Of a stretch of 64,000 nucleotides of DNA, positions 37,051-47,146 are shown piece after piece; position 1 is the first letter of the stretch; each line of letters begins with the position of its first letter. The stretch lies in NCBI GenBank assembly GCA_002796995.1, contig PEKW01000008.1, positions 1-64,000 of the forward strand, in the 5' to 3' direction. Below the pieces are notes generated by a model, which was given only the letters and a program-made list of their open reading frames with translations, had not been told where the DNA came from and did not search any database. The stretch comes from Rhizobium sp. GTDB lineage: Bacteria; Pseudomonadota; Alphaproteobacteria; Rhizobiales; Rhizobiaceae. Both the position numbers and the translations under genes were made by a program.

Positions 37051-37608
37051 TCAAGGCTGCAGTTCGGAATCCCAGTAGAGATAGTCGACCCAGCTCTCGT
37101 GCAGGTGATTGGGCGGGAAGAGCCGGCCGTTGTTGTGCAGGTCCTGCACGGTCGGACGGTAGGGCTTCTGGTGCGGGAACATCTGCGCCTGGCGCGGCAG
37201 CTTGCTGCCCTTGCGCAGGTTGCACGGCGAGCAGGCGGCAACGACGTTTTCCCAGGTGGTCTCGCCGCCATGGGCGCGCGGGATGACGTGGTCGAAGGTC
37301 AGGTCCTCGTCGGAGCCGCAATACTGGCATTCGAACTTGTCGCGCAGGAAGACGTTGAAGCGGGTAAACGCCGGATTGCGGGTCGGCTGGACATAGGATT
37401 TCAGGCTGACGACGCTCGGCAGCCGCATGGAAAAGCTCGGCGAGCAGACGGAATGGTCGTATTCGGCGATGATGTTCACACGGTCAAGGAAGACCGCCTT
37501 GATCGCGTCCTGCCAGGACCACAGCGACAAGGGGTAGTAACTCAGCGGCCTGTAGTCGGCATTCAGGACGAGTGCCGGCAAGGACTGTGGTGAGACTGCA
37601 ATCGTCAA
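37051..37608 (-). CDS. HNH endonuclease family protein
   Basis: The 185-residue protein has a full HNH nuclease module: CQYCGSDEDLTFDHVIPRAH and GGETTWENVVAACSPCNLRKG (residues about 96-138), where two Cys pairs hold a structural zinc and the central His is catalytic. The flanking parts (VLNADYRPLSYYPLSLWSWQ) are conserved in a chromosomal HNH family of alphaproteobacteria whose target is unknown. I use a TTG at 37608 because AGGAGAA lies just upstream. Confidence 0.88.
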   Translation of the reverse strand: MTIAVSPQSLPALVLNADYRPLSYYPLSLWSWQDAIKAVFLDRVNIIAEYDHSVCSPSFSMRLPSVVSLKSYVQPTRNPAFTRFNVFLRDKFECQYCGSDEDLTFDHVIPRAHGGETTWENVVAACSPCNLRKGSKLPRQAQMFPHQKPYRPTVQDLHNNGRLFPPNHLHESWVDYLYWDSELQP

Positions 37609-37705
37609 GGCATTCTCCTGATCGATTCGGCACCTGCATTTGTATATTAGGTCCGTTGTTACAGCATTGTGAAGCCCCATTCCTGAGGGGTGTCCATCTG
37701 CCGCG

Positions 37706-38353
37706 CTATTGCGCCGCAGGCACTGCCTCGCGTCCGGTGCGGGCGGCATAATGCGCCCAGAACAGCCGGGCGGCGACCGACCGCCACGGCCGCCAGGCCT
37801 CGGCGATCCGGACCACCTGGCGGATGTCCGGCCGCACCTCGTGGCCGAAGACATCGCCGACCGCGGCCCGCAGGGCCACGTCGCCGGCGGGGAAGATGTC
37901 AGGGTGACCGCCGCAGAACATCAGATAGACCTCGGAGGTCCAAAGGCCGATGCCCTTCAGCGCCGTCAGCCTGGCGATCGCTTCCGCCCCGTCGAGGCGC
38001 GAGATCGCCGACAGGTCGAGCGCCCCCGAGGCGACGGCGCGGGCGGCAAGCTCCAGGGTGGAGGCCTTGGCGCGCGACAGGCCGAGGCCGGAAACGACGT
38101 CGGCGTCGAGCGCCAGGTAGGCCTCGGCGGACGGTACCTCTCCTGCCGCGGCACGGATCCTCGCCCAGATCGCCTCGGCGCTCGCCCGCGACACCATCTG
38201 CGAGACGACGATATGCGCGAGCCCGGCAAAGCCGGGGTCGGCAAGGCGCAGCGGCAGGGGCGCAAGCCGGCGGGCGAGCGGTTCGAGGCGCGGATCGATC
38301 GCCACGAGCTCAGAGAGGCCGAGCGCCACGTCATCGGCGGTCGTGATGATCAT
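37706..38353 (-). CDS. DNA-3-methyladenine glycosylase II (AlkA-type HhH-GPD)
   Basis: The 215-residue enzyme has the helix-hairpin-helix-GPD fold: LTALKGIGLWTSEVYLMFCG at about residues 128-148 and the catalytic Asp in FPAGDVALRAAVG near 157. AlkA enzymes excise alkylated bases from DNA. The conserved LKGIGxWT motif and the Asp are intact. It is divergent from gluQ. Confidence 0.92.
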   Translation of the reverse strand: MIITTADDVALGLSELVAIDPRLEPLARRLAPLPLRLADPGFAGLAHIVVSQMVSRASAEAIWARIRAAAGEVPSAEAYLALDADVVSGLGLSRAKASTLELAARAVASGALDLSAISRLDGAEAIARLTALKGIGLWTSEVYLMFCGGHPDIFPAGDVALRAAVGDVFGHEVRPDIRQVVRIAEAWRPWRSVAARLFWAHYAARTGREAVPAAQ

Positions 38354-38406
38354 TTCGCTCCTGCCCCGCCCTTTTCCGCGACCCGCATTTCGTGCCAGAT
38401 GGAAGC

Positions 38407-39288
38407 ATGATCCCGTCCACCCGTCAAAACCCGGTCCTGCGGTTCGCGCCGAGCCCGAACGGCCCGCTGCATCTCGGCCATGCGCTGTCGGCCCTGCTCA
38501 ATGCCGATATGGCGGCCGCACTCGGCGGGCGCCTGCTGCTGCGCATGGAAGACATAGACGTGACGCGCTGTACACCCGAATTCGAACGGGCGATCTACGA
38601 GGATCTCGCCTGGCTCGGGTTCGACTGGGAGCGGCCGGTGCGGCGGCAGTCGGAGCATTTCGACGACTATCGCACAGCACTGGACACGCTGATCGCCCGG
38701 GGGCTTGCCTATCCGACCTTCCTCACCCGCGGCGAGGTGAAGGCGCGCGTCGCGCGGGCCGAGGCAGACGGCCGGCCCTGGCCGCGCGACCCGGATGGCG
38801 CGCCGCACTACCCGACGGAGGAACTGGATCTGTCCGATGCCGAGCGGCGGCGACGGATCGATGCCGGCACCCGCCACGCCTGGCGGCTCGACATGGGCCG
38901 GGCAATCAAGGAATGCGCAAAGGCGCTGTTTTGGACGGAAACGGGTGATGGCGCGACCGGCCAGATCGCCGCCGATCCGGCGGCCTGGGGCGACGTGGTG
39001 CTGTGGCGTTCGGACGCGCCGTCAAGCTACCACCTGTCGGTCACCGTGGACGATGCCGGTCAGGGCATCACCCATGTGGTACGCGGCCTCGACCTCTTTC
39101 ACGCCACCTCGGTGCACCGGCTGCTGCAGCACCTGCTCGGCCTGCCCGCGCCGGTCTATCACCACCACCGGCTGATCCTCGGGCCGGACGGCCGCAAGCT
39201 GTCGAAAAGCGAGGGCGACACCGGGCTGTCGGTACTGCGCGGGCAGGGCCTGACCTCAGCCGATGTCCGTCGACTGGTCGGGCTTTGA
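38407..39288 (+). CDS. gluQRS: Glutamyl-Q tRNA(Asp) synthetase
   Basis: This GluRS paralogue without an anticodon-binding domain attaches Glu to queuosine in tRNA-Asp. The 293-residue length fits. HIGH-type motif LRFAPSPNGPLHLGHAL is near residue 10-26, the KMSKS-type KLSKSEGD near 262. It lacks the C-terminal helical domain. The ATG at 38407 has GGAAGC upstream; a GTG at 38392 is possible. Its 3' end overlaps the 3' end of the convergent yihY-like gene by 33 bases. Confidence 0.93.
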   Translation: MIPSTRQNPVLRFAPSPNGPLHLGHALSALLNADMAAALGGRLLLRMEDIDVTRCTPEFERAIYEDLAWLGFDWERPVRRQSEHFDDYRTALDTLIARGLAYPTFLTRGEVKARVARAEADGRPWPRDPDGAPHYPTEELDLSDAERRRRIDAGTRHAWRLDMGRAIKECAKALFWTETGDGATGQIAADPAAWGDVVLWRSDAPSSYHLSVTVDDAGQGITHVVRGLDLFHATSVHRLLQHLLGLPAPVYHHHRLILGPDGRKLSKSEGDTGLSVLRGQGLTSADVRRLVGL

Positions 39289-40155
39289 CGGCGGCAGGTC
39301 GACCACCAGCGCCTTGTGGCCGAACACCTCGAACTTGAGCAACGCCGCATTGAACTCCGCGCCGATGATGAAGATGGCGCCCACCATGTAGAGAAAGACC
39401 AGCACGACCATGATCGAGGCAAGGCCCGCATAGGTCGCGGCATAGTTGGCGAAGCTCGCAAGATAATAGGCGAAGATCAGCGCGCCGATGAGCCAGAGCA
39501 CCAGGGTCAGCAGCACGCCGGGAATGACGTCGCGAATGCGCCGGTGGCCGGCCGGCAGGCCGAGGTGGAAGACCACCAGGCCGAAGATGAGCACGGCGAG
39601 CGTGCCGTAGATGCGCCAGTTGGCAACCGTCGCAAGGAAATCTTCCAGCAGCGGAAACCATTTTTCGGCAAAGGCCAGGGCCACCGGGACGGCGACGAGA
39701 AGCGCGCTGATCGCGGCCAGTGCAATGACGGCGCCGATGACGAAGCCGAGGCTGACGAGACGGGTGATGTACCAGGGGCGCGTTTCGGGCACGCGGTAGG
39801 CGCGGTTGAGCGATGCCCGCAGCGCCTCGACGCCGTTCGAGGCGAAATAGGCGGCAGCCAGCACCGAGACCGTCAGCAGACCGCCGCGCGGGATGGTGAG
39901 GACCTCGACCACCTGTTCCGACAGCGGCTTGGCGATCGCCTCCGGCCAGGTGTCGAAGATCAGATGCACGGCCGTCTCGGCAAAGCTGTCGGCGCCGAGA
40001 AAGCTCGCGAGCGCCGTGCCGAAGATCAGGAAGGGAAAGACGGCGAGCAGCGCCGACAGCGCCACGTGGCTAGCCATGGCCCAGCCGTCATCCTCGGTGA
40101 AATGATTGAGCGCGTCAAAGCAGACCTTGTAGAGCATGCGCAGGAATTGCGGCAT
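39256..40155 (-). CDS. YihY/virulence factor BrkB family inner-membrane protein
   Basis: The 299-residue protein has six membrane segments and the family pattern DGWAMASHVALSALLAVFPF near residue 24, GLLTVSVLAAAYFASNGVEALRASLNRAY near 80 and YLASFANYAATYAGLASIMVVLVFLYMVGA near 240. Function in bacteria is unclear; earlier assignment as RNase BN was wrong. GGGAGATGGG precedes the ATG at 40155. Confidence 0.92.
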   Translation of the reverse strand: MPQFLRMLYKVCFDALNHFTEDDGWAMASHVALSALLAVFPFLIFGTALASFLGADSFAETAVHLIFDTWPEAIAKPLSEQVVEVLTIPRGGLLTVSVLAAAYFASNGVEALRASLNRAYRVPETRPWYITRLVSLGFVIGAVIALAAISALLVAVPVALAFAEKWFPLLEDFLATVANWRIYGTLAVLIFGLVVFHLGLPAGHRRIRDVIPGVLLTLVLWLIGALIFAYYLASFANYAATYAGLASIMVVLVFLYMVGAIFIIGAEFNAALLKFEVFGHKALVVDLPPSKPDQSTDIG

Positions 40156-40253
40156 CCCATCTCCCTGGTGCGGCGGGCCGCCGAAATGGTCTGGCCGATT
40201 GTCACCCGCGAACGAATATGGGAAACCGGATCGGTTTGTACAGGGAACATTCG

Positions 40254-41087
40254 ATGACCGACCCACGCACCATCATCGTCACCGGCTGTTCATCGGGCAT
40301 CGGCGCCCATTGCGCAAGGGCGCTGGCCGCCGACGGCTGGCGCGTTTTCGCCACCGTGCGGAAATCCGAGGACCTGGCCCTGCTCGAGGCCGACGGTATC
40401 GAGGCCCTGCTGATGGACTATACCGACGAGGCGAGCATCGCCGCGCTGGTCGACGAGGTCTCGAAACGCACCGGCGGGCGGATCGACGCCCTGTTCAACA
40501 ACGGCGCCTACGGCCAGCCCGGCGCGATCGAGGATCTGACGACGGACGTGCTGCGGCGCCAATTCGAGGCGAATTTCTTCGGCTGGCACGAGCTGACGCG
40601 CCGCGTGATCCCGCTGATGCGCGCCCGCGGTGAAGGCCGCATCGTCCAGTGCTCGTCGATCCTCGGGCTGCTGCCCTATCGCTATCGCGGCGCCTATACC
40701 GCGTCGAAATACGCGCTCGAAGGCCTGACCGTCACGCTGCGGATGGAACTGCAGGGCTCGGGCATCCATGTCAGCCTGATCGAGCCCGGTCCGATCGAAA
40801 GCCGTTTCACCGCTAATGCGCTGAAGATGATCGAGGAGAATGTCGATCTCGAAAACTCCGCCCACGCCAAGGAATACAAGCGCCAGCTGGCGCGCCTCGG
40901 CGGCACCGGCCCGATCAACCGCTACAAGCTCGGCCCGGAGGCAGTCTACAAAGTGCTGAAACACGCCTTGACCGCCACCCGGCCGCGCCCACATTATCCC
41001 GTGACCGTTCCGGCGCGGCGTGGCGTCCTGCTGAAGCGCTTCCTGCCGTCCGACCTCTTCTACCGGCTGATGCGGACGCTGGACTGA
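40254..41087 (+). CDS. Short-chain dehydrogenase/reductase
   Basis: The 277-residue enzyme has the classical SDR dinucleotide motif TGCSSGIGAHCARAL (residues 10-24), the NNGAYG motif near 84, the catalytic Ser in CSSILGLLPYR near 133 and YTASKYALEG near 148-157. Substrate unknown. It starts at the ATG 40254 with weak ribosome site; a longer frame begins at 40218. The next gene starts 29 bases downstream. Confidence 0.92.
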   Translation: MTDPRTIIVTGCSSGIGAHCARALAADGWRVFATVRKSEDLALLEADGIEALLMDYTDEASIAALVDEVSKRTGGRIDALFNNGAYGQPGAIEDLTTDVLRRQFEANFFGWHELTRRVIPLMRARGEGRIVQCSSILGLLPYRYRGAYTASKYALEGLTVTLRMELQGSGIHVSLIEPGPIESRFTANALKMIEENVDLENSAHAKEYKRQLARLGGTGPINRYKLGPEAVYKVLKHALTATRPRPHYPVTVPARRGVLLKRFLPSDLFYRLMRTLD

Positions 41088-41116
41088 ACGCCGATTTTGA
41101 AAGCAAGCAGAGACAG

Positions 41117-41314
41117 ATGTCCACCTTTACCACCGTCCTTAGCCTGATCGTCATGGGTCTTGTCGTCCTGGTTCTCATCCGGGGCCTCTACAACATGCTG
41201 AAGGGCGGCAGCGGCAACACGTCCAACAAGCTCATGCAGATGCGGATCGTGCTGCAGGCGGTGGCGATCGCGCTGATCATGCTCACCTTGTGGCTCACCG
41301 GCGGCGGACGATAG
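41117..41314 (+). CDS. HIG1-type twin-transmembrane protein
   Basis: The 65-residue product has two membrane segments (TTVLSLIVMGLVVLVLIRGLY and MRIVLQAVAIALIMLTLWLT) joined by a basic loop KGGSGNTSNKLMQ. This layout matches the short HIG1-like family of alphaproteobacteria, related to mitochondrial proteins linked with cytochrome oxidase. It lies 14 bases before the cobalamin adenosyltransferase gene. Confidence 0.85.
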   Translation: MSTFTTVLSLIVMGLVVLVLIRGLYNMLKGGSGNTSNKLMQMRIVLQAVAIALIMLTLWLTGGGR

Positions 41315-41328
41315 GAAGGGACTAATCG

Positions 41329-41907
41329 ATGGTCAGGCTCAACAAGATCTATACCCGCACCGGCGACGACGGCACGACGGCGCTCGTCACCGGCCCGCGC
41401 CGGCTGAAGCACGACCTGCGCGTCGACGCCTATGGCACGATCGACGAGACCAATTCGTCGATCGGCGTGGCGCGGCTGCACACGGGCGACATGCCTGAAC
41501 TCGACGCCATGCTGATGCGCATCCAGAACGACCTTTTCGATCTCGGCGCCGATCTCGCCGCCCCGGAAACCGGCGAGACGCTCGCTTACGAGCCGCTACG
41601 GGTGATCGAGGCGCAGGTGACGCGCATCGAATCCGAGATCGACCAACTGAATGCCGGTCTCGATCCGCTGAAATCCTTCATCCTGCCGGGCGGCTCGCCT
41701 GCCGCAGCCCATCTGCACATGGCCCGCACGGTGGCGCGGCGCGCCGAGCGCATCATGGTCGAGCTGTCACGCTTCGAGGGCGAGACGATCGACGAGCCGG
41801 CGCTCAAATACATCAACCGCCTCTCCGATTTCCTCTTCGTCGCCGCCCGCTTCGCCAATGATGGCGGCAGGGCGGACATTCTCTGGGTGCCCGGCAAGAA
41901 CCGGTGA
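41329..41907 (+). CDS. ATP:cob(I)alamin adenosyltransferase, PduO type
   Basis: This enzyme makes adenosylcobalamin from cob(I)alamin and ATP. The 192-residue protein contains the PduO motifs YTRTGDDGTTALVTG, AYGTIDETNSSIGVARLHTG, and SFILPGGSPAAAHLHMARTVARRAER with the conserved Arg and Glu near 130-140. It follows the HIG1-like gene closely and precedes a rhomboid protease gene. Confidence 0.93.
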   Translation: MVRLNKIYTRTGDDGTTALVTGPRRLKHDLRVDAYGTIDETNSSIGVARLHTGDMPELDAMLMRIQNDLFDLGADLAAPETGETLAYEPLRVIEAQVTRIESEIDQLNAGLDPLKSFILPGGSPAAAHLHMARTVARRAERIMVELSRFEGETIDEPALKYINRLSDFLFVAARFANDGGRADILWVPGKNR

Positions 41908-41934
41908 GCGGCCGACAGGCCAAAGGGGCGCCAA

Positions 41935-42720
41935 GTGTTCATTCCGCTGCACGACCGCAACGCCCTCAAGCACATCCGGCGACAATACGTCACCTTCGGC
42001 CTGATCCTCGCCAACGTCATCACCTTCGCCGTCACGGTGCTTCTGACGCCGGAGGCGGTGGCCCAGGCGAGCGTCTTCGGGCTCGGCTTCATTCCCGCCG
42101 TGGTGTTCGACAATGCCGTGCTCGACCCGTCGCTGGTGATCGTGCCGCCCGATGCGACCTTCCTCACCTACTCTTTCCTGCATGTGGACCTGATGCATCT
42201 CGGCTCCAACATGCTGTTCCTCTGGGTGTTCGGCGACAATGTCGAGGATGCGCTGGGGCATCTGCGCTTCCTGGTTTTCTACCTCGCCTGCGCGGCGGCC
42301 GGCGCGCTCTTCCACGGCCTCGTCGCGCCGCTGTCGGAAGCGCCGCTGATCGGCGCCTCGGGCGCGGTGTCGGGCGTCGTCTCCGCCTATCTGATGCTGC
42401 ATCCCAAGGTGCGGATCTGGGTGCTCGTGCTGTTTCGCTTTCCCCTGCCGCTGCCGGCCTTCGTGCCGCTGCTGTTCTGGATCGGCCAGCAGTTCGTCAT
42501 GCTCCTGATCGACGGGGAAGGGACCGTCTCCTGGGGCGCCCATGTCGGCGGCATTCTGACCGGCGCCCTCCTGGTGTTCTTCATGCGACGGCGCGGCGTT
42601 CCACTGTTCGACCGCACCATCGTCACGCCGGCGGCGGTCCAGCATCGCCTGCAACCCGCGCCCCGCGTCGTGCTGCCGGCACCGGTGCAGGCGAAACGGC
42701 CGGTGCACTGGGGACGCTGA
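41935..42720 (+). CDS. Rhomboid family intramembrane serine protease
   Basis: The 261-residue protein has six membrane segments with the catalytic Ser in GASGAVSG near residue 142 and His in WGAHVGG near 203. HLGSNMLFLWVFGDNVEDALGH near 90 supplies the conserved loop. The GTG start at 41935 follows AAGGGGCG. Rhomboids cleave membrane proteins; the substrate is unknown. It is the last gene before the etf promoter. Confidence 0.92.
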   Translation: MFIPLHDRNALKHIRRQYVTFGLILANVITFAVTVLLTPEAVAQASVFGLGFIPAVVFDNAVLDPSLVIVPPDATFLTYSFLHVDLMHLGSNMLFLWVFGDNVEDALGHLRFLVFYLACAAAGALFHGLVAPLSEAPLIGASGAVSGVVSAYLMLHPKVRIWVLVLFRFPLPLPAFVPLLFWIGQQFVMLLIDGEGTVSWGAHVGGILTGALLVFFMRRRGVPLFDRTIVTPAAVQHRLQPAPRVVLPAPVQAKRPVHWGR

Positions 42721-42742
42721 CGGAATTTTCCGGGCGAAAATG

Positions 42743-42771
42743 TTGACGCGCACGTAAACGTCAATTATTCA
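42743..42771 (+). promoter_or_regulatory. etfB promoter with embedded inverted repeat
   Basis: TTGACG (42743-42748) and TATTCA (42766-42771) are separated by 17 bases, and the spacer plus -35 forms an inverted repeat TTGACG-N10-CGTCAA. A repressor such as a FadR/TetR-type regulator could bind there. The repeat lies 140 bases before the etfB start codon. Binding protein is unknown. Confidence 0.5.
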
Positions 42772-42903
42772 TTCGGCAAAATCAGAACGCCCTTCGCAGG
42801 AGCGTTGTGTTTGGGCGAAAAATGCGTATCGATGTCGCCATTCGAACATCGGCGGACCGCGCTTAAGCGCATTTTCCGGCGGGAGCAGTGAAGGAAGGAA
42901 CCC

Positions 42904-43653
42904 ATGAAGATACTCGTGACCGTTAAACGGGTTGTGGACTACAACGTCAAGATCCGCGTGAAGCCGGACGGCTCCGGCGTCGAGCTGGCCAATGTCAAGA
43001 TGTCGATGAACCCGTTCGACGAAATCGCCGTCGAAGAGGCGCTGCGCCTCAAGGAAGCCGGCAAGGCATCGGAAGTCGTGGTCGTTTCGATCGGCCCGGC
43101 CAAGGCCGAAGAAACGCTGCGCACCGCACTCGCCATGGGCGCCGACCGTGCCGTTCTGGTCGAGACCGACGACGCCGTCGAGCCGCTCGCCGTCGCCAAG
43201 CTGCTGAAGGGCGTCATCGACGCCGAACAGCCGGGCCTGGTGATCACCGGCAAGCAGGCGATCGACGACGATTCGAACCAGACCGGCCAGATGCTGTCCG
43301 CCCTGCTCGGCTGGGCTCAGGGCACGTTTGCCTCGAAGGTCGAGATCGGCGACGGCAAGGCATCCGTCACCCGCGAAGTCGACGGCGGCCTGCAGACCAT
43401 CGAGGTCAAGCTGCCGGCGGTCATCACCACCGACCTGCGCCTCAACGAGCCGCGCTACGCTTCGCTGCCGAACATCATGAAGGCGAAGAAGAAGCCGCTC
43501 GACAAGAAGACACCCGCCGATTTCGGCGTCGACACCACGGCGCGCCTGAAGGTGCTGAAGACCGAAGAACCGAGCGGCCGCAAGGCAGGCGTCAAGGTCA
43601 AGTCGGTCGCCGAACTGGTCGACAAGCTGAAGAACGAAGCCGGCGTGCTGTAA
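42904..43653 (+). CDS. etfB: Electron transfer flavoprotein beta subunit
   Basis: EtfB binds AMP and pairs with EtfA to carry electrons from acyl-CoA dehydrogenases to ETF-quinone oxidoreductase. The 249-residue protein has the family sequence [38 protein letters not shown] and [27 protein letters not shown] precedes the ATG. etfA follows 27 bases downstream. Confidence 0.96.
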   Translation: MKILVTVKRVVDYNVKIRVKPDGSGVELANVKMSMNPFDEIAVEEALRLKEAGKASEVVVVSIGPAKAEETLRTALAMGADRAVLVETDDAVEPLAVAKLLKGVIDAEQPGLVITGKQAIDDDSNQTGQMLSALLGWAQGTFASKVEIGDGKASVTREVDGGLQTIEVKLPAVITTDLRLNEPRYASLPNIMKAKKKPLDKKTPADFGVDTTARLKVLKTEEPSGRKAGVKVKSVAELVDKLKNEAGVL

Positions 43654-43680
43654 TCGGACCGGGATAGGAGACATAAAGAC

Positions 43681-44610
43681 ATGGCCATTCTTCTTCTGGC
43701 AGAACACGACAACGCAACCCTGTCCGACCAGACCGCCAAGGCGCTGACCGCGGCCGCCCAGATCGGCGGCGACGTGCATGTGCTGGTCGCCGGCGCCGGC
43801 GCCAAGGCTGCGGCCGATACCGCCGCCAAGCTGTCGGGCGTTTCCAAGGTGCTGCTCGCCGACGATGCGAGCCTCGCCAACAACCTCGCCGAACCGCTCG
43901 CCGCCCTGATCGTCTCGCTGGCCGGCGCCTACGATACCATCATCGCGCCCGCCACATCCTCGGCCAAGAACGTCATGCCGCGCGTCGCCGCCCTGCTCGA
44001 CGTCATGCAGGTGTCGGAAATCGTCGAGGTCGTCTCGGCCGACACCTTCAAGCGTCCGATCTATGCCGGCAACGCCATCCAGACGGTGCAGTCGAGCGAC
44101 GCGAAGAAGGTCATCACCGTGCGCACCGCCTCGTTCGCCGCTGCCGGCGAAGGTGGCTCGGCTGCCGTCGAGACCGTCGGCGCCGCAGCCAATCCTGATG
44201 TCTCGTCCTTCGTCAACGACGCGCTGTCGAGCTCCGACCGCCCGGAACTGACCTCGGCCAAGATCATCATCTCGGGCGGCCGTGCGCTCGGCTCCGCCGA
44301 GAAGTTCAAGGAAGTCATCCTGCCGGTCGCCGACAAGCTCGGTGCCGCCGTCGGTGCATCGCGCGCTGCCGTCGATGCAGGCTACGCTCCGAACGACTGG
44401 CAGGTCGGCCAGACCGGCAAGGTCGTCGCTCCGCAGCTCTACATCGCGGCCGGCATTTCCGGCGCCATCCAGCACCTCGCCGGCATGAAGGATTCCAAGG
44501 TCATCGTCGCGATCAACAAGGACGAAGAGGCGCCGATCTTCCAGGTCGCCGACTACGGCCTGGTCGCCGACCTGTTCGAAGCCCTGCCGGAACTGGAAAA
44601 GGCGCTCTAA
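43681..44610 (+). CDS. etfA: Electron transfer flavoprotein alpha subunit
   Basis: EtfA holds FAD. The 309-residue protein begins [20 protein letters not shown] and has the C-terminal FAD-binding signature [20 protein letters not shown] near residues 257-276 followed by [14 protein letters not shown]. It follows etfB in the normal order and is followed by a strong terminator before the 3-hydroxyacyl-CoA dehydrogenase gene. Confidence 0.96.
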   Translation: MAILLLAEHDNATLSDQTAKALTAAAQIGGDVHVLVAGAGAKAAADTAAKLSGVSKVLLADDASLANNLAEPLAALIVSLAGAYDTIIAPATSSAKNVMPRVAALLDVMQVSEIVEVVSADTFKRPIYAGNAIQTVQSSDAKKVITVRTASFAAAGEGGSAAVETVGAAANPDVSSFVNDALSSSDRPELTSAKIIISGGRALGSAEKFKEVILPVADKLGAAVGASRAAVDAGYAPNDWQVGQTGKVVAPQLYIAAGISGAIQHLAGMKDSKVIVAINKDEEAPIFQVADYGLVADLFEALPELEKAL

Positions 44611-44671
44611 GCTCCATTCCTTTCGCAACTGCGAAAAGACTGGAAAAACGCCCCGCGCGGGTCTATCAATT

Positions 44672-44704
44672 TGCCGGGCCGGCTTTCGTTGGCCCGGCAT
44701 TTTT
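44672..44704 (+). terminator. Terminator after etfA
   Basis: A perfect 9-bp stem TGCCGGGCC/GGCCCGGCA with a ten-base loop is followed by TTTTT. It lies 62 bases after the etfA stop and just before the next gene, so the dehydrogenase gene has either its own promoter or attenuated read-through. Confidence 0.85.
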
Positions 44705-44740
44705 GTAAAAATGCGACTGCGGAGTGGTGAGGAGAACTAA

Positions 44741-45622
44741 ATGACGACGGTTATCGGCAATGTGGGTGTCGTGGGCGCGGGCCAGATGGGCTGCGGCATC
44801 GCCCATGTATCGGCACTCGCCGGCTACAAGGTCACCATCTACGACCTTTCGAAGGACCGCATCGAGGCTGGCCTCGCCACCATCAACGGCAACCTCGCCC
44901 GCCAGGTGACCAACGGCAAGCTCTCCGATGAGGACCGCAAGGCAGCCCTGTCGCGCATCTCCGGCAGCGCCGACATCAACGACCTGGCGCCGGTGGACCT
45001 GGTGATCGAGGCCGCGACCGAGGACGAAACGGTCAAGCGCAAGATTTTCGCCCAGGTCTGCCCGGTGCTGAAGCCGGAAGCGCTGCTTGCCACCAACACC
45101 TCGTCGCTCTCCATCACCCGGCTCGCCTCCGCCACGGACCGTCCGGAACGCTTCATGGGCATTCACTTCATGAACCCCGTGCCGGTGATGAAGCTGGTCG
45201 AACTGGTGCGCGGCATCGCCACCGACGAAACCACCTTCGACACGGCCAAGACCTTCGTCCGGTCGCTCGACAAGACGATCACCGTCGCCGAGGATTTCCC
45301 GGCCTTCATCGTCAACCGCATCCTGCTGCCGATGATCAACGAGGCGATCTACACGCTTTACGAAGGCGTCGGCTCGGTCGAGGCGATCGACACCGCCATG
45401 CGGCTCGGCGCCAATCACCCGATGGGCCCGCTGCAGCTTGCCGACTTCATCGGTCTCGACACCTGCCTGTCGATCATGCAGGTCCTGCATGACGGCCTGT
45501 CCGACAGCAAGTATCGCCCCTGCCCGCTTCTGGTGAAATATGTCGAAGCCGGCTGGCTCGGCCGCAAGGCGGGCCGCGGTTTCTACGACTATCGCGGCGA
45601 AGTGCCGGTTCCCACCCGCTGA
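44741..45622 (+). CDS. 3-hydroxybutyryl-CoA dehydrogenase
   Basis: The 293-residue enzyme oxidises or reduces the 3-hydroxyacyl-CoA. The Rossmann motif is VGVVGAGQMGCGIAHVSALA at residues 8-27, with the catalytic His and Glu in FMGIHFMNPVPVMKLVELV near 140-158. Length and sequence match single-domain Hbd. It lies downstream of etfBA, a grouping common in rhizobia that joins fatty-acid or polyhydroxybutyrate metabolism to electron transfer. Confidence 0.93.
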   Translation: MTTVIGNVGVVGAGQMGCGIAHVSALAGYKVTIYDLSKDRIEAGLATINGNLARQVTNGKLSDEDRKAALSRISGSADINDLAPVDLVIEAATEDETVKRKIFAQVCPVLKPEALLATNTSSLSITRLASATDRPERFMGIHFMNPVPVMKLVELVRGIATDETTFDTAKTFVRSLDKTITVAEDFPAFIVNRILLPMINEAIYTLYEGVGSVEAIDTAMRLGANHPMGPLQLADFIGLDTCLSIMQVLHDGLSDSKYRPCPLLVKYVEAGWLGRKAGRGFYDYRGEVPVPTR

Positions 45623-45652
45623 GGCAGCGCGCGGGAAAGGCCGACAACGGCT

Positions 45653-47146
45653 CTAGTGCGCCGCCGACGGATCGATGGCGCTGGCCTTGTCATGGATCGC
45701 CAGCTTGTCGACGATGGTCTTGCTCGCTTCGTTGAAACCGACCAGTTCGACATCGGCGCCGCGGCGGCGGAACTTCAGCACGACGGAATCCAGTGCCGCG
45801 ACACTGGAAATGTCCCAGATATGAGCCCGGCTGACATCGATCACCACCCTGTCGAGGAACTCCCGGAAATCGAACGCCTGGGCAAAATCCTCCACGGAGG
45901 CGAAGAACAGCTGCCCGCCGATTCGATAGGTTCGGCAGCGCCCCTCTTCCGACAGTTCCGAAGTCACATCGAAGATCTTCGAGATCTTCCACGCGAAGAA
46001 GATCCCCGACAGGAGCACCCCGACCAGCACGCCGATCGCCAGATTGTGCGTGCCGACCACGGTCACGACGGTCGCCAGCATGACGATCGACGACGAACCC
46101 GGATGATGCCGCAGATTGTCGATCGACTTCCAGGAGAAGGTGCCGACCGACACCATGATCATCACCGCGACCAGGGCCGGCATCGGGATCAGACTGACCC
46201 AATCGCCGAGCACGACGCAAAGGATCAGCAGCAGCACACCCGCAGCGAAGGTCGACAGGCGCCCGCGACCGCCGGTCCTGATGTTGATCATCGACTGACC
46301 GATCATCGCGCAACCCGCCATGCCGCCGATGAAGCCGGTCACGCCGTTGGCGATGCCCTGGCCGATCGATTCCTGATGCCGATTGCTGCGCGTGTCGGTG
46401 ATGTCGTCGATCAGCTGGGCCGTCATCAGGGATTCCAGCAGCCCGACGACAGCGACGCCCAGCGAATAGGGTGCGATGATCCGGAGCGTCTCCAGCGTCA
46501 GCGGCACCATCGGCAGGTGGAAGCTCGGGAAAGCCGAGGGTAGCTCGCCCATGTCGGAAACGGTGCGTACATCAATGCCGAAGTAGATCGCCACGGCGGT
46601 CAGGCCGATGATCGCCACGAGGGGCGAGGGAACGGCCCGGGTGAACCGCGGCAGGATGTAGATGATGGCAAGGGCGACAGCGACCAGCACATAGGTCACA
46701 GGTGTCACGCCGATGAGTTCCGGCAATTGCGCCATGAAGATCAGGATCGCCAACGCGTTGACGAAGCCGGTCATGACCGATTTCGACACGAAGCGCATCA
46801 CCATGCCAAGCCTGAGAAAACCGGCGGCGATCTGGATGACGCCCGCCAGCACGGTGGCTGCCAGCAGGTATTCTAGCCCGTGCTGCTTGACGAGCGGCGT
46901 CATCAAGACAGCGGTGGCGGCAGTGGCCGCTGAAATCATGCCGGAGCGGCCGCCGACGAAGGCGATCAGAACGGCAATGGAGAACGAGGCATAAAGTCCG
47001 ACCTTCGGGTCGACACCGGCGATGATCGAAAAGGCGATGGCCTCTGGAATGAGCGCGAGCGCCACGACGAGGCCGGAGAGCAGATCGGCGCGGATATTGC
47101 CGAACCATTCCGCCCGGTACCGGGCGAGATCGAAACTGAAGGGCAT
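45653..47146 (-). CDS. SulP family inorganic anion transporter
   Basis: The 497-residue protein has 10-12 membrane segments with the SulP signature [20 protein letters not shown] near residue 30 and a C-terminal cytoplasmic STAS domain from about 400 ([17 protein letters not shown]). SulP proteins carry sulfate, bicarbonate or similar anions; the substrate cannot be told. I choose the ATG at 47146. It converges on the dehydrogenase gene and has a structured leader. Confidence 0.88.
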   Translation of the reverse strand: MPFSFDLARYRAEWFGNIRADLLSGLVVALALIPEAIAFSIIAGVDPKVGLYASFSIAVLIAFVGGRSGMISAATAATAVLMTPLVKQHGLEYLLAATVLAGVIQIAAGFLRLGMVMRFVSKSVMTGFVNALAILIFMAQLPELIGVTPVTYVLVAVALAIIYILPRFTRAVPSPLVAIIGLTAVAIYFGIDVRTVSDMGELPSAFPSFHLPMVPLTLETLRIIAPYSLGVAVVGLLESLMTAQLIDDITDTRSNRHQESIGQGIANGVTGFIGGMAGCAMIGQSMINIRTGGRGRLSTFAAGVLLLILCVVLGDWVSLIPMPALVAVMIMVSVGTFSWKSIDNLRHHPGSSSIVMLATVVTVVGTHNLAIGVLVGVLLSGIFFAWKISKIFDVTSELSEEGRCRTYRIGGQLFFASVEDFAQAFDFREFLDRVVIDVSRAHIWDISSVAALDSVVLKFRRRGADVELVGFNEASKTIVDKLAIHDKASAIDPSAAH

